Below, piece by piece: positions 39,290 through 48,343 of a stretch of 64,000 bases of DNA (position 1 is its first letter; each line of letters begins with the position of its first letter). Source of the stretch: Lysobacter arseniciresistens ZS79 (lineage in GTDB: Bacteria; Pseudomonadota; Gammaproteobacteria; Xanthomonadales; Xanthomonadaceae); the NCBI RefSeq assembly GCF_000768335.1, contig NZ_AVPT01000010.1, forward strand, positions 1-64,000, read 5' to 3'. Made by a program: the position numbers and the translations under genes. The notes beneath the pieces are model-generated. The model was not told the DNA's origin. It did no database searches and saw nothing but the letters and a program-made list of their open reading frames with translations.

Positions 39290-40579
39290 ATGACCCAGGC
39301 CCTTCCGCGCCGCATCAAGCTGGCCTTCATCCTGCAGGCCGTCCTGGGCAGCATCGTGATCACCGCCGGCGTGTTGCTGGCGGGCATCGGCGTGCGCCAG
39401 GGCATCGTGGCCGAGCGGATGCAGCGCGAGGCCGACCTGTTCTGGACCGGTCGCGCCGCCAGCCCGACCTACCCGCTGCCGCGCACGTCGACCATGGCCG
39501 GCTATCTCGAACCGGGTGCGCCGGGCGACCGCCACGTCCCGCGCGAGTTGCGCGAGCTGGAGCCGGGCCTGTACCCGCAGCGGCTGCTCGGCATGACCGA
39601 CAACCGCCTCGACGTGCTGGTGGACCGGCAGCCGCAGGGCACGTTCTACCTGACCTTCAATGCCAGCCACATCGACCGGGCGGTGCTGGTCACCGCGCTG
39701 GTCTCGCTGGTGCTCTCGCTGCTGGCGACCTACCTGATCTCGTGGCTGACCTACCGCACGTCCAAGCGGCTGGTGGTGCCGGTCAGCTGGCTGGCCGGCG
39801 AGGTGGCCAAGTGGGACCCGCGCGATCCCGATGCCGACGCCATCCGCCCCGGCCGCCTGCCGCCGGATGCCGGCAGCGAGGTGCGGCGGCTGTCGCACGC
39901 GCTGGTCGGGCTGGCCGAGCGGGTCGCCGACTTCGTCGAACGCGAGCGCGATTTCACCCGCGATGCCAGCCACGAACTGCGCACGCCGCTGACGGTGATC
40001 CGCGTCGCCACCGACATGATGCTGGGCGACCCCGACACGCCGCCGCGCACGCTGCGGTCGCTGGCCCGGGTGCAGCGTGCCGGGCGCGACATGGAGGCGG
40101 TGATCGACGCCTTCCTGATCCTCGCGCGCGAGGCCGACATCGCCCCGCAGAGCGCGGAGTTCGAGGTCCGCGACATCGTCGACGACCAGGTCGAGCGGAC
40201 CCGGCCGCTGCTGGCGTCCAAACCGGTCGCGATCGAGGTGGTCGACAACGGTGCGCCCAGGCTGTTCGGCCCGCCGCACGTGCTCGCGGTGATGATCGGC
40301 AACCTGCTGAGCAACGCGGTGCACTTCACCGACCACGGCGAGATCGAGGTGCGGCTGGAGCCCGACCGGATCGAGGTGCGCGACAGCGGCATCGGCATGG
40401 ACGTCGAAACCCTCGCGCGCGCGTTCGAACCGTTCTACCGCGGCGACCCGGCGCGCGAGCCGGGCAGCGGCATGGGCCTGTCGATCGCGCGGCGGCTCGG
40501 TGACCGCATGGGCTGGCCGCTGCAGCTGCAGAGCGAGGTCGGGCGCGGCACGGTCGCGACCATCCGCTTCCGCGGTTGA
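39290..40579 (+). CDS. Sensor histidine kinase
   Basis: The partner of the upstream regulator has 429 residues. It contains a first membrane helix (about 10-34), a periplasmic sensor of about 90 residues with no obvious fold, a second helix (about 126-148), a HAMP-like linker, the phospho-acceptor H228 in DASHELRTPL, an N box NLLSNAVHF, and the ATP lid motifs DSGIGM and GSGMGLSI. It is a typical class I kinase. The signal cannot be read from sequence. Confidence 0.88.
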   Translation: MTQALPRRIKLAFILQAVLGSIVITAGVLLAGIGVRQGIVAERMQREADLFWTGRAASPTYPLPRTSTMAGYLEPGAPGDRHVPRELRELEPGLYPQRLLGMTDNRLDVLVDRQPQGTFYLTFNASHIDRAVLVTALVSLVLSLLATYLISWLTYRTSKRLVVPVSWLAGEVAKWDPRDPDADAIRPGRLPPDAGSEVRRLSHALVGLAERVADFVERERDFTRDASHELRTPLTVIRVATDMMLGDPDTPPRTLRSLARVQRAGRDMEAVIDAFLILAREADIAPQSAEFEVRDIVDDQVERTRPLLASKPVAIEVVDNGAPRLFGPPHVLAVMIGNLLSNAVHFTDHGEIEVRLEPDRIEVRDSGIGMDVETLARAFEPFYRGDPAREPGSGMGLSIARRLGDRMGWPLQLQSEVGRGTVATIRFRG

Positions 40580-40643
40580 GCGCCGGCCCGCCGGTCCGCG
40601 ACGGCGCGTTATGCTCGGGCTTCCACCCGTGCGGAACCCTGCC

Positions 40644-41633
40644 ATGCGCCGTTTCATGCTGCTGCCCCTGCTCGCACTCGCCATGACCGCAAACGCCCAG
40701 ACCGCCCCGCAACCGAAGACCGCGCTGGTGATCCACGGTGGCGCCGGCTACGTGCCGCGCGAGTCGCTGTCCACCGAGGACGAGGCCGCCGCGCGCGCCG
40801 ACCTCGAGCGCGCGCTGGAGGCCGGCCACGCGATCCTCGCTGCCGGCGGCGCCGCGCTCGACGCGGTGCAGGCCGCGGTGGTGGTGCTGGAGGAATCGCC
40901 GCGCTTCAACGCCGGGAAGGGCGCTGTGTTCAATGCCGAGGGCGGCCACGAACTCGATGCCTCGATCATGGAGGGCCACACCCGCCGCGCCGGAGCGGTG
41001 GCCGGCGTGACCACCGTGCGCAGCCCGATCACGCTGGCGCGCACGGTGATGGAGCACTCGCCGCACGTGATGCTGGCCGGCGCGGGCGCCGAGGCGTTCG
41101 CCGATTCGCGGCCGGAGATCGAGCGCGTCCCCAACGACTGGTTCGACACCGACAAGCGTCGCCGCGCGCTGGAGAAGGCGCAGCGCCAGGCCGCCGCCGG
41201 CGACGACGCGCCCGGCCAGTACTTCGGCACGGTCGGCGCGGTCGCGCTCGACGCCCACGGCCACATCGCCGCGGCGACCAGCACCGGCGGCATGACCAAC
41301 AAGAAGTGGGGCCGGATCGGCGACTCGCCGGTGATCGGCGCTGGCACCTGGGCGGACGACCGCTGCGGCGTGTCGGGTACGGGCTGGGGCGAGTTCTACA
41401 TCCGCAATGCGGTCGCCCACGACATCTGCGCGCGCGTCGCCTACCGCGGCGACTCGCTCGCCGACGCGGCCGGGGAAGTCGTCAACAGGATCGTACCGGC
41501 CGCCGGCGGCGATGGTGGCGCAATCGCGCTGGACGCCGACGGCAACATCGCGATGCCGTTCAACACCGGCACCATGTACCGCGCCTGGATCCGCCCGGAC
41601 GGCAGCCGCGGCGTCGCGATCTTCGAGGATTGA
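40644..41633 (+). CDS. Exported isoaspartyl peptidase/L-asparaginase
   Basis: This Ntn hydrolase removes beta-aspartyl residues from peptides and hydrolyses asparagine. The 329-residue precursor self-cleaves before T196 in GTVGAVALD. Other family marks are VIHGGAGY near the start of the mature chain, FNAGKGAVFNAEG, and STGGMTNKKWGRIGDSP after the nucleophile. An N-terminal signal peptide (MRRFMLLPLLALAMTANAQ) predicts a periplasmic enzyme, unlike the cytoplasmic E. coli IaaA. A TTATGCT about 35 bases upstream of the ATG may be its -10. Confidence 0.92.
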   Translation: MRRFMLLPLLALAMTANAQTAPQPKTALVIHGGAGYVPRESLSTEDEAAARADLERALEAGHAILAAGGAALDAVQAAVVVLEESPRFNAGKGAVFNAEGGHELDASIMEGHTRRAGAVAGVTTVRSPITLARTVMEHSPHVMLAGAGAEAFADSRPEIERVPNDWFDTDKRRRALEKAQRQAAAGDDAPGQYFGTVGAVALDAHGHIAAATSTGGMTNKKWGRIGDSPVIGAGTWADDRCGVSGTGWGEFYIRNAVAHDICARVAYRGDSLADAAGEVVNRIVPAAGGDGGAIALDADGNIAMPFNTGTMYRAWIRPDGSRGVAIFED

Positions 41634-41752
41634 CGCCACCGGGCCGCGCGGGCGGCGCCTGCTGGTCTCGACGTCATCGGCGAAGGACGTGCCGGCGGGG
41701 ATATGGCAAAATCCACCGTTCCTTCGTCGCCCCGCCCGCCGGATCCGGATCG

Positions 41753-41830
41753 ATGCCGTTCCACGACGATCTCCAGTCCATCCGCGGCCGGCACCCGTCG
41801 GGCCGCCGTTCGCGGCCGCGTCCCGCCTGA
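41753..41830 (+). CDS. Possible 25-residue upstream ORF coupled to dgkA
   Basis: ATG 41753 opens a 25-codon frame, Arg/Pro/His-rich, whose TGA (41828-41830) overlaps the dgkA ATG as TGATG. No good Shine-Dalgarno is seen before it. It may be a translational coupler for dgkA or chance, since open frames are common at this GC content. Confidence 0.25.
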   Translation: MPFHDDLQSIRGRHPSGRRSRPRPA

Positions 41831-42210
41831 TGGCCGACCAGATCGGCCACCTGCCGCGCGGTCCGGCGCGGATGATGAAGGCGGCGAAGTGGTCGATCCA
41901 GGGCCTGGCGGCGGCGTGGTTGCACGAGTCGTCGTTCAGGCTCGAGGTCTACCTGTTCGTCCTGCTCGCGCCGCTGGGCTGGTGGCTGGGCGGATCGCCG
42001 GTGGAGCGGGTGCTGCTGATCGGCTCGATGCTGATGGTGCTGAGCGTCGAACTGCTCAATTCGTCGATCGAGGCGCTGATCGAGCGCTACGGTCCCGAGT
42101 TCCACGAGCTGGCCGGCCGGGCCAAGGACATGGGTTCGGCCGCGGTGTTCGTGCTGATGTTGAATGTGTTGCTGACCTGGGGGGCGTTGCTGCTCCCCCG
42201 CCTGTTCTGA
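41830..42210 (+). CDS. dgkA: Diacylglycerol kinase
   Basis: DgkA phosphorylates diacylglycerol left over from periplasmic glucan and LPS modification, returning it to phospholipid synthesis. The 126-residue inner-membrane protein has three predicted helices, the amphipathic start AAKWSIQGLAAAW with HESSFRLE, and the active-site segment VELLNSSIEALIER followed by ELAGRAKDMGSAAV. The start is set by the TGATG overlap with the small upstream frame. No clear promoter is seen in the 196 bp behind the asparaginase gene. Confidence 0.92.
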   Translation: MADQIGHLPRGPARMMKAAKWSIQGLAAAWLHESSFRLEVYLFVLLAPLGWWLGGSPVERVLLIGSMLMVLSVELLNSSIEALIERYGPEFHELAGRAKDMGSAAVFVLMLNVLLTWGALLLPRLF

Positions 42211-42226
42211 CTGCCGGGAAACGCCC

Positions 42227-42967
42227 GTGATTGAAATGCTGATGGATCCGGAAGTCTGGATCACCCTGATTACCCTGAGCGCGATCGAGATCGTGCTCGG
42301 CATCGACAACCTGGTCTTCATCTCGATCGCGGTCAGCAAGCTGCCGCCGCACCGGCGCGAGGTGGCCCGCAAGTTCGGCATCGCGGTGGCCTGCATCACC
42401 CGCATCTGCCTGCTGCTGACGCTGGCATGGCTGGCGGGGCTGACCAACGACCTGTTCCAGCTGTTCGGCCAGGGCATCTCGGTGCGCGACCTGGTGCTGA
42501 TCCTCGGCGGCGCGTTCCTGATCATCAAGGGCTCGATGGAGATCAAGGACTCGATCATCGGCGAGGCCGAGGCCGAGGACATCCACACCCGGCCGGTGAC
42601 CTCGTTCTGGGCGGTGATCGCGCAGATCGCGGTGATCGACATCGTGTTCTCGCTCGACTCGGTGATCGCCGCGGTCGGCATGGCCAACCAGACCTGGATC
42701 ATGGTCTGCGCGATCCTGCTGGCGGTCGGCGTGATGCTGCTGGCGGCGACCCCGCTGGGCCGCTTCATCGAGCGCAACCCGACGGTCAAGATGCTGGCGC
42801 TGGCCTTCATCGTGCTGATCGGCGTGTACCTGGTGCTGGACGGCTTCGGGATGCACATCCCGAAGGGCTACGTGTACGGCGCGATGGGCTTCTCGGCGCT
42901 GGTCGAGATCCTCAACCTCTGGGCCAAGCGACGCGCGGCGATGCAGCGGGTCGGCGTCGACGCCTGA
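42227..42967 (+). CDS. TerC-family integral membrane protein
   Basis: A 246-residue protein with about seven hydrophobic helices. The TerC signatures are present: LGIDNLVFISI in helix 1 to 2, and the second acidic pair in VIDIVFSLDSVIAAVG. Members export metals such as manganese, often to protect or load exported proteins. GTG 42227 lies 16 bp after dgkA. Similar to E. coli YgdQ/YoaE-type short TerC proteins. The metal is not predictable from sequence. Confidence 0.88.
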   Translation: MIEMLMDPEVWITLITLSAIEIVLGIDNLVFISIAVSKLPPHRREVARKFGIAVACITRICLLLTLAWLAGLTNDLFQLFGQGISVRDLVLILGGAFLIIKGSMEIKDSIIGEAEAEDIHTRPVTSFWAVIAQIAVIDIVFSLDSVIAAVGMANQTWIMVCAILLAVGVMLLAATPLGRFIERNPTVKMLALAFIVLIGVYLVLDGFGMHIPKGYVYGAMGFSALVEILNLWAKRRAAMQRVGVDA

Positions 42968-43023
42968 CCCGGCGGCGGGACCGCGCCCCCGTGACACTCC
43001 CGCGGCGTGCTTCACGTCGCGGC

Positions 43024-43055
43024 CATTGCGCGCCGGCATGGCCGGTGGTGCAATG
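43024..43055. repeat. Imperfect palindrome upstream of lemA
   Basis: Outer arms CATTGC/GCAATG (43024-43029 and 43050-43055) and inner arms CCGGC/GCCGG (43033-43037 and 43041-43045) form a nested hairpin. It lies 30 bp before lemA and 57 bp after the terC-like stop. It may end the upstream transcript or act as an operator. No T run follows. Confidence 0.35.
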
Positions 43056-43085
43056 CGGGGCATCCTGCCCTGACGGAGTCGTGCC

Positions 43086-43724
43086 ATGCGGATCCTGCTC
43101 GTCGTACTGCTCGCCGGCCTGCTGAGCGGCTGCGGCTACAACACCATCCAGCAGAAGGACGAGGCCGTCAGCGCGGCCTGGTCGCAGGTGCTGAACGTCT
43201 ACAAGCGCCGCGCCGACCTGGTGCCGAACCTGGTCGCGACCGTGCGCGGTTACGCGGCGCATGAGCAGCAGGTGCTGACCCAGGTCACCGAGGCGCGCTC
43301 GCGGGTCGGCTCGATCAACGTCAACGCCGACGATCCGGCATCGATCGAGCAGTTCCAGCAGGCCCAGGGCCAGTTGCAGAGCGCGATCGGGCGGCTGCTG
43401 CTGGTCAGCGAGAACTACCCGCAACTCAAAGCCGACCAGAACTTCCTGCAGTTGCAGGCGCAGCTGGAAGGCACCGAGAACCGCATCACCGTCGAGCGCC
43501 AGCGCTACATCGAGACGGTGCAGGACTACAACACCTACATCCGCAAGTTCCCGGTCAACCTGACCGCGATGGTGTTCGGCTACGACACCAAGCCGAACTT
43601 CAGCGTCGAGAACGAGCAGCAGATCCAGCAGCCGCCGCAGGTCGACTTCGGTGCGCCGGCGCCGGCGACTGCCCCCGCGCCGCAGGCCCCGGCTCCGCAG
43701 CAACCGGCACCGGCCGGCGGTTGA
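43086..43724 (+). CDS. lemA: LemA family protein, lipoprotein form
   Basis: A 212-residue protein with a short signal peptide and lipobox LLSGC (Cys about residue 16). The LemA core of long helices follows (WSQVLNVYKRRADLVPNLV, ENYPQLKADQNFLQLQAQLEGTENR, RQRYIETVQDYNTYIRKFP, read in parts). The C-terminus is a Pro/Ala/Gln tail. Many LemA proteins are membrane-anchored by a helix rather than lipidated. The function is not settled, though LemA genes usually precede TPM-domain genes, as here. Confidence 0.9.
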   Translation: MRILLVVLLAGLLSGCGYNTIQQKDEAVSAAWSQVLNVYKRRADLVPNLVATVRGYAAHEQQVLTQVTEARSRVGSINVNADDPASIEQFQQAQGQLQSAIGRLLLVSENYPQLKADQNFLQLQAQLEGTENRITVERQRYIETVQDYNTYIRKFPVNLTAMVFGYDTKPNFSVENEQQIQQPPQVDFGAPAPATAPAPQAPAPQQPAPAGG

Positions 43725-43758
43725 GCCGGTTGATCGCACGCCGCCCGGGACTGCGGTC

Positions 43759-44712
43759 ATGCGCCTGATGCGGGCAGCGACGTGGATGTCCGTAACCGGG
43801 CGCGCGCCGGTGCGGGCGTCCGCCTGGCTCGTGGCGATGCTGCTTTGGCTGGCCTGTGCGGTCGCCCAGGCCCAGCAGCTGGCGCCGATCCCGGCGCTGG
43901 ACTCGCCCGTCGTCGACACCACCGGCACCCTCGACGCCGCCACGCGCCGGCAACTTGAAGCGCAGGCGCTCGCCCTGCAGCAGCGCAAGGGCGCCCAGCT
44001 GCAGGTGCTGATGGTGCCGACCACCCAGCCCGAGGACATCGCCCAGTACGCGGTGCGCGTGTTCGACCAGTGGCGGCTCGGGCGCGAGAAGGTCGACGAC
44101 GGCGTGCTGCTGGTGGTCGCCAGGGATGACCGGCGGGTGCGGATCGAGGTCGGCTACGGGCTGGAAGGCGCGATTCCCGACGCGACCGCGATCCGGGTGA
44201 TCCAGGAGTACGTGGTGCCGCGGTTCCGCGCCGGCGACTACGCCGGCGGCATCGTCGACGCGACCGCGGCGCTGGTCGGGCTGATCGACGGCGAGCCGCT
44301 GCCCGCGCCGATGGCCGAGCCCGCCCGCGATGCGCGCGGAGGGGGCGGCAGCTGGCTGTTCGCATTGTTCGCGGCTTTCGTCGTTGCCCAGTTCGCGCGC
44401 GGCATCCTCGGCTCGGCCGCGCGCCCCGTCCGGGGCGTCGGAACCGCGCTCGCGGCCGGCGGGGTCGCGTGGCTGCTGTCGTCGGTGCTGTTCGGTGGCA
44501 TCGCGGCCGTGGGCGGGCTGCTGTTCGGGCTGGCCAGCAGCTCCGGCGGGCGTTTCGCCGCCGACCGCGGCTGGGGCGGCTACGGCGGCTGGGGTGGAGG
44601 TGGTGGCTGGGGCGGTGGCGGCGGCTTCGGTGGCGGCGGTGGCTTCGGCGGAGGCGGCTGGGGCGGTGGCGGTGGCATGAGCGGTGGCGGCGGCGCCTCC
44701 GGCAGCTGGTGA
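43759..44712 (+). CDS. TPM-domain membrane protein with Gly-rich tail (YgcG-like)
   Basis: 317 residues: a signal peptide or membrane segment (about 22-40), a TPM_phosphatase domain (PVVDTTGTLDAATRRQLE, then VDDGVLLVVARDDRRVRIEVGYGLEGAIPDA, read in parts), a membrane segment (about 195-245) and a Gly/Trp tail (GGWGGGGGWGGGGGFGG). Plant relatives of the TPM domain help repair photosystem II; bacterial roles are unclear. It belongs to a LemA-TPM-TPM operon, 34 bp after lemA and 11 bp before the second TPM gene. The first ATG is used. Confidence 0.88.
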   Translation: MRLMRAATWMSVTGRAPVRASAWLVAMLLWLACAVAQAQQLAPIPALDSPVVDTTGTLDAATRRQLEAQALALQQRKGAQLQVLMVPTTQPEDIAQYAVRVFDQWRLGREKVDDGVLLVVARDDRRVRIEVGYGLEGAIPDATAIRVIQEYVVPRFRAGDYAGGIVDATAALVGLIDGEPLPAPMAEPARDARGGGGSWLFALFAAFVVAQFARGILGSAARPVRGVGTALAAGGVAWLLSSVLFGGIAAVGGLLFGLASSSGGRFAADRGWGGYGGWGGGGGWGGGGGFGGGGGFGGGGWGGGGGMSGGGGASGSW

Positions 44713-44722
44713 GGACGGGTTG

Positions 44723-45211
44723 ATGCGTTGGCTCAGGCACCTCTTCGCACCATCGGCCCGGCGGCTGTACCCGGAAGCGTCGCTGCAGCGGATCACCGCG
44801 GCGATCGCGGCCAGCGAGCTGCGCCACACCGGCGAGATCTGCTTCGCGGTGGAGGCCGCATTGCCGCTGCAGGCGGTGCTGGCCGGCACCGACGCGCGCG
44901 ACCGTGCCCGCGATGCCTTCGCCCGGCTGCGGGTGTGGGACACCGCGGCCAACAACGGCGTGCTGCTGTACCTGCTGCTGGCCGACCATCGCATCGAGAT
45001 CGTCGCCGACCGCGCCTTCGACACGCTGGTGGGCGACGCCCAATGGCAGGGCGCGTGCCTTCTGGTCGAGGAGCGCCTGCGCGCCGGCGAACCGGAGGCC
45101 GCGGTGCTGGCCGGCATCGACGCGCTGTCGGACATCATCGCCGCGCACTTTCCGCACAATGGCGACGCGGTCGACCACGACGAGCTGCCCAACGTCCCGC
45201 ACCTGCTCTGA
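44723..45211 (+). CDS. Small TPM-domain protein
   Basis: A 162-residue protein with a TPM domain (RITAAIAASELRHTGEICFAVE, then NNGVLLYLLLADHRIEIVADRAF, read in parts). It has no signal peptide and no membrane segment, so unlike its neighbour it should face the cytoplasm. It is the third gene of the LemA-TPM-TPM operon and starts 11 bp after the preceding stop. Confidence 0.85.
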   Translation: MRWLRHLFAPSARRLYPEASLQRITAAIAASELRHTGEICFAVEAALPLQAVLAGTDARDRARDAFARLRVWDTAANNGVLLYLLLADHRIEIVADRAFDTLVGDAQWQGACLLVEERLRAGEPEAAVLAGIDALSDIIAAHFPHNGDAVDHDELPNVPHLL

Positions 45212-45283
45212 GCGGTCGCGCGGGTCGGCAAGCGGCGTGATGGTCGGGCACAATGACCGCTGCCCCGGCCAGTCCCGCGCTCA

Positions 45284-46156
45284 ATGACCATCCTCCATCA
45301 GATCGACCCGGTCGCCATCGGCCTCGGCCCGCTGCAGGTGCACTGGTACGGGATCATGTACCTGATCGGCTTCGGCCTGGCGTGGTGGCTCGGGCGCCGC
45401 CGCGTGCGCGCCGGCCGGTTGCCGGGTGTCAACGAGCAGGCGTTCGGCGACCTGCTGTTCTACGGCATGCTCGGCGTGGTGCTGGGCGGCCGGATCGGCT
45501 ACGTGCTGTTCTACGGTTTCCAGGACCTTGTGCGCGACCCGCTGATGCTCATCCGCATCTGGGAAGGCGGCATGAGTTTCCACGGCGGCCTGCTGGGCGT
45601 GCTGGCCGCGACCTGGTGGTGGGCGCGCCGGCATCGGCTGCACTTCTTCGACGTGGCCGATTTCGTCGCGCCGCTGGTGCCGCCCGGGCTGGGCTTCGGG
45701 CGGCTGGGCAACTATATCGGCGGCGAGCTGTGGGGCCGGCCGACCGACGCCGGCTGGGGCGTGGTGTTCCCGCGCGCGCCGGAATTCGCCGGCTGGACCC
45801 AGGAGCAGCTGCAGGCGCAGTTCGCCGCCGGCGCACTCGACCGCTTCGCCCGTCATCCATCGCAGCTGTACCAGGCCGCGCTCGAGGGGCTGGCGATGTT
45901 CTGCATCCTCTGGTGGTTCTCCAGCCGCCCGCGGCCGCGCTACGCGGTGTCGGGCATGTTCGCGCTGCTGTACGGCGTGTTCCGGTTCGCGGTGGAGTTC
46001 GTGCGCGAGCCCGACGCGCAGCTGGGCTACCTCGCCTTTGGCTGGCTGACCATGGGCCAGCTGCTGAGCCTGCCGCTGGTGCTGGTCGGACTGTTCTGGC
46101 TGTGGCTGTCGCGCCGCCAGCCGACCGTGCAGCCCGTGGCCGGGCAGGGGGCATAA
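45284..46156 (+). CDS. lgt: Phosphatidylglycerol:prolipoprotein diacylglyceryl transferase
   Basis: Lgt attaches diacylglycerol to the lipobox Cys, the first step in making the lipoproteins seen elsewhere in this window. The 290-residue inner-membrane protein has about seven helices, the motif [10 protein letters not shown] with the essential His, and the Lgt signature [16 protein letters not shown]. Six bases separate its stop from thyA, the usual partner in proteobacteria. Confidence 0.95.
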   Translation: MTILHQIDPVAIGLGPLQVHWYGIMYLIGFGLAWWLGRRRVRAGRLPGVNEQAFGDLLFYGMLGVVLGGRIGYVLFYGFQDLVRDPLMLIRIWEGGMSFHGGLLGVLAATWWWARRHRLHFFDVADFVAPLVPPGLGFGRLGNYIGGELWGRPTDAGWGVVFPRAPEFAGWTQEQLQAQFAAGALDRFARHPSQLYQAALEGLAMFCILWWFSSRPRPRYAVSGMFALLYGVFRFAVEFVREPDAQLGYLAFGWLTMGQLLSLPLVLVGLFWLWLSRRQPTVQPVAGQGA

Positions 46157-46161
46157 CAGCG

Positions 46162-46956
46162 ATGCGGCAGTACCTCGACCTGCTGCGCCACGTGCTGGAG
46201 CACGGCGCCGACAAGTCCGACCGCACCGGCACCGGCACGCGTTCGGTGTTCGGCTGGCAGATGCGGTTCGACCTCAACGAAGGCTTCCCGCTGGTCACCA
46301 CCAAGAAGCTGCACCTGCGCTCGATCGTGCACGAGTTGCTGTGGTTCCTGCGCGGCGAGACCAACGTGGCCTACCTGAAGGACCACAAAGTCCGCATCTG
46401 GGACGAGTGGGCCGACGACGAAGGCGAGCTCGGCCCGGTCTACGGCAAGCAGTGGCGGCGCTGGACGGGTGCCGACGGCATCGAGATCGACCAGATCAAG
46501 TGGGTGGTCGAGGAGATCAAGCGCAACCCGGACTCGCGCCGGCTGATCGTGTCGGCCTGGAACGTCGCCGACCTGTCAGCGATGGCGCTGATGCCCTGCC
46601 ACACCCTGTTCCAGTTCTACGTGGTCGACGGCAGGCTCAGTTGCCAGCTGTACCAGCGCAGCGGCGACATCTTCCTCGGCGTGCCGTTCAACATCGCCAG
46701 CTACGCGCTGCTGACCCACATGGTCGCGCAGGCCTGCGGGCTCGGTGTCGGCGATTTCGTGCACACGCTGGGCGACGCGCACCTGTACTCGAATCATTTC
46801 GAGCAGGCGCGCGAACAACTGTCGCGCGAACCGCGGCCGCTGCCGACGCTGGCACTCGACCCGGCGGTCACCGACCTGTTCGCGTTCGGCTACGGCGACA
46901 TCGCCATCCACGGGTACGAGCCGCACCCGGCGATCAAGGCACCGGTGGCGGTCTGA
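46162..46956 (+). CDS. thyA: Thymidylate synthase
   Basis: ThyA methylates dUMP to dTMP with methylene-tetrahydrofolate. Exactly 264 residues, as in E. coli. The nucleophile Cys lies in [14 protein letters not shown], preceded by the phosphate-binding RRLIVSAWN. Other marks are [15 protein letters not shown] and [14 protein letters not shown]. The stop overlaps the folA ATG (TGATG), joining the two enzymes of the thymidylate cycle. Confidence 0.97.
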   Translation: MRQYLDLLRHVLEHGADKSDRTGTGTRSVFGWQMRFDLNEGFPLVTTKKLHLRSIVHELLWFLRGETNVAYLKDHKVRIWDEWADDEGELGPVYGKQWRRWTGADGIEIDQIKWVVEEIKRNPDSRRLIVSAWNVADLSAMALMPCHTLFQFYVVDGRLSCQLYQRSGDIFLGVPFNIASYALLTHMVAQACGLGVGDFVHTLGDAHLYSNHFEQAREQLSREPRPLPTLALDPAVTDLFAFGYGDIAIHGYEPHPAIKAPVAV

Positions 46957-47471
46957 TGCCGGCGGGCGCTGCACCCGTCGAGCTGTCACTGGTCGCCGCG
47001 CTGGACCGCAACGGCGCCATCGGCCGCGGCAACGCGCTGCCGTGGCGGCTGCCGGACGACCTCAAGCGGTTCAAGGCGCTGACGCTCGGCAAGCCGGTGC
47101 TGATGGGCCGCCGGACCGCGCAGTCGCTGGGTCGCGCGCTGCCCGGCCGGCGCAACCTGGTGCTGACGCGTTCCGGGGTGGTGCCGTACGACGGCATGCA
47201 GGCGGTGGCGTCGGTGGACGAGGCCGTTGCGCTGGCCGCGGCTGATGCCGCGCCGGAGCTGTGCGTCATCGGCGGTGGTGAGGTGTACGCGCTGTGTCTT
47301 GCGCGTGCGGTACGCATGCACCTGACCCATGTCGAGGTCGCGGTCGCGGGTGCGGATGCGTTCTTCCCCGCGTTCGATCCTTCGCAGTGGGAAGTGGTAC
47401 GGCGCGAGCCGCACGGTGCCGATGGCCGGCACGCGTGCGCGTTCGAATTCGTCGATTACCGGCGCAGGTGA
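46956..47471 (+). CDS. folA: Dihydrofolate reductase
   Basis: FolA reduces dihydrofolate made by ThyA. The 171-residue protein shows SLVAALDRNGAIGRGNALPW, the catalytic acid in LPDDLKRFK, LMGRRTAQSLGRALPGRRN and VIGGGEVYAL (all read in parts). Its stop is separated by one base from the stop of the convergent apaH, without a terminator. Confidence 0.95.
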   Translation: MPAGAAPVELSLVAALDRNGAIGRGNALPWRLPDDLKRFKALTLGKPVLMGRRTAQSLGRALPGRRNLVLTRSGVVPYDGMQAVASVDEAVALAAADAAPELCVIGGGEVYALCLARAVRMHLTHVEVAVAGADAFFPAFDPSQWEVVRREPHGADGRHACAFEFVDYRRR

Positions 47472-47472
47472 G

Positions 47473-48333
47473 TCAGCGCCGGCCGCGCGGTCGCGGCTTC
47501 GGGGGATTTGCCGGCACGTCGCGGCCGGCCACCTGCACCACGCGCAGTTCCCCGGAATCGAGCTGCAGCGCGGTCAACTTCCCACCCCACACGGCGCCGG
47601 TGTCGATCGCGTGCACGCCGTGGCCGATGAACAGCCCGAGCGCCGACCAGTGGCCGCAGACGATCTTCAGGTCGCGCTCGGCGCGGCCGGGCACCGCGTA
47701 CCACGGGTACAGGCCGGGCGGCTGGGTGCCGGGCACGCCCTTGTCCTCGTAGGAGATCCGCCCGCGCGGCGAGCAGTAGCGCAGGCGGGTGCAGATGTTG
47801 ATGATCGCGCGGTGGCGGTCGATGCCGCCCAGCCGCGGGTTCCAGACCGGGCCGTCGCCGTACATGTTCTTCAGCAGGCGCTGGTACTGGTCGCCCTGCA
47901 GCCGCTCCTCGATCTCGCGGCCGTGCTTCTCCGCCAGTTGCGTCGTCCACTTCGGCGCGAGTCCGGCGTGCACCATCATCCAGCCCAGCGCGCGGTCGAC
48001 GTGCACCAGCTTCTGCCGGCGCAGCCACGACAGCAGGGTGTCGGCGTCCTCGGCCAGCACCACGCGCTGCAGGTCGGGGTTGACCTTGCGCTGCTCCTCC
48101 TCGCGCCGCTCGCCGATCGCCAGCAGCGACAGGTCGTGGTTGCCGAGCACGACGGTGGCGTTGTCGCGCAGCGAATGCACCAGCCGCAGCGTCTCCAGCG
48201 ACTGGCCGCCGCGGTTGACGAGGTCACCGCAGAACCACAACCGGTCCTTCGCGGGGTCGAACGCGATCTTCTCCAGCAGCCGCTGGGTCGCGTCGTAACA
48301 GCCCTGCAGGTCGCCGATGGCCCATACGGTCAT
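47473..48333 (-). CDS. apaH: Bis(5'-nucleosyl)-tetraphosphatase, symmetrical
   Basis: ApaH cleaves Ap4A to two ADP and also removes Np4 caps from RNA. The 286-residue calcineurin-type phosphatase shows GDLQGCYD, GDLVNRGGQS and GNHD near the N-terminus, and MVHAGLAPKW. Last gene of the lptD-surA-pdxA-rsmA-apaG-apaH operon, 10 bp after apaG. Confidence 0.95.
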   Translation of the reverse strand: MTVWAIGDLQGCYDATQRLLEKIAFDPAKDRLWFCGDLVNRGGQSLETLRLVHSLRDNATVVLGNHDLSLLAIGERREEEQRKVNPDLQRVVLAEDADTLLSWLRRQKLVHVDRALGWMMVHAGLAPKWTTQLAEKHGREIEERLQGDQYQRLLKNMYGDGPVWNPRLGGIDRHRAIINICTRLRYCSPRGRISYEDKGVPGTQPPGLYPWYAVPGRAERDLKIVCGHWSALGLFIGHGVHAIDTGAVWGGKLTALQLDSGELRVVQVAGRDVPANPPKPRPRGRR

Positions 48334-48343
48334 GTCGGCGCCC

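Noticed and set aside
44560-44712. Gly-rich repeat region as a separate repeat element
   Set aside because: It encodes the Gly/Trp tail typical of TPM/YgcG proteins; the repeats are irregular GGC/GGT codons, not a distinct DNA repeat.
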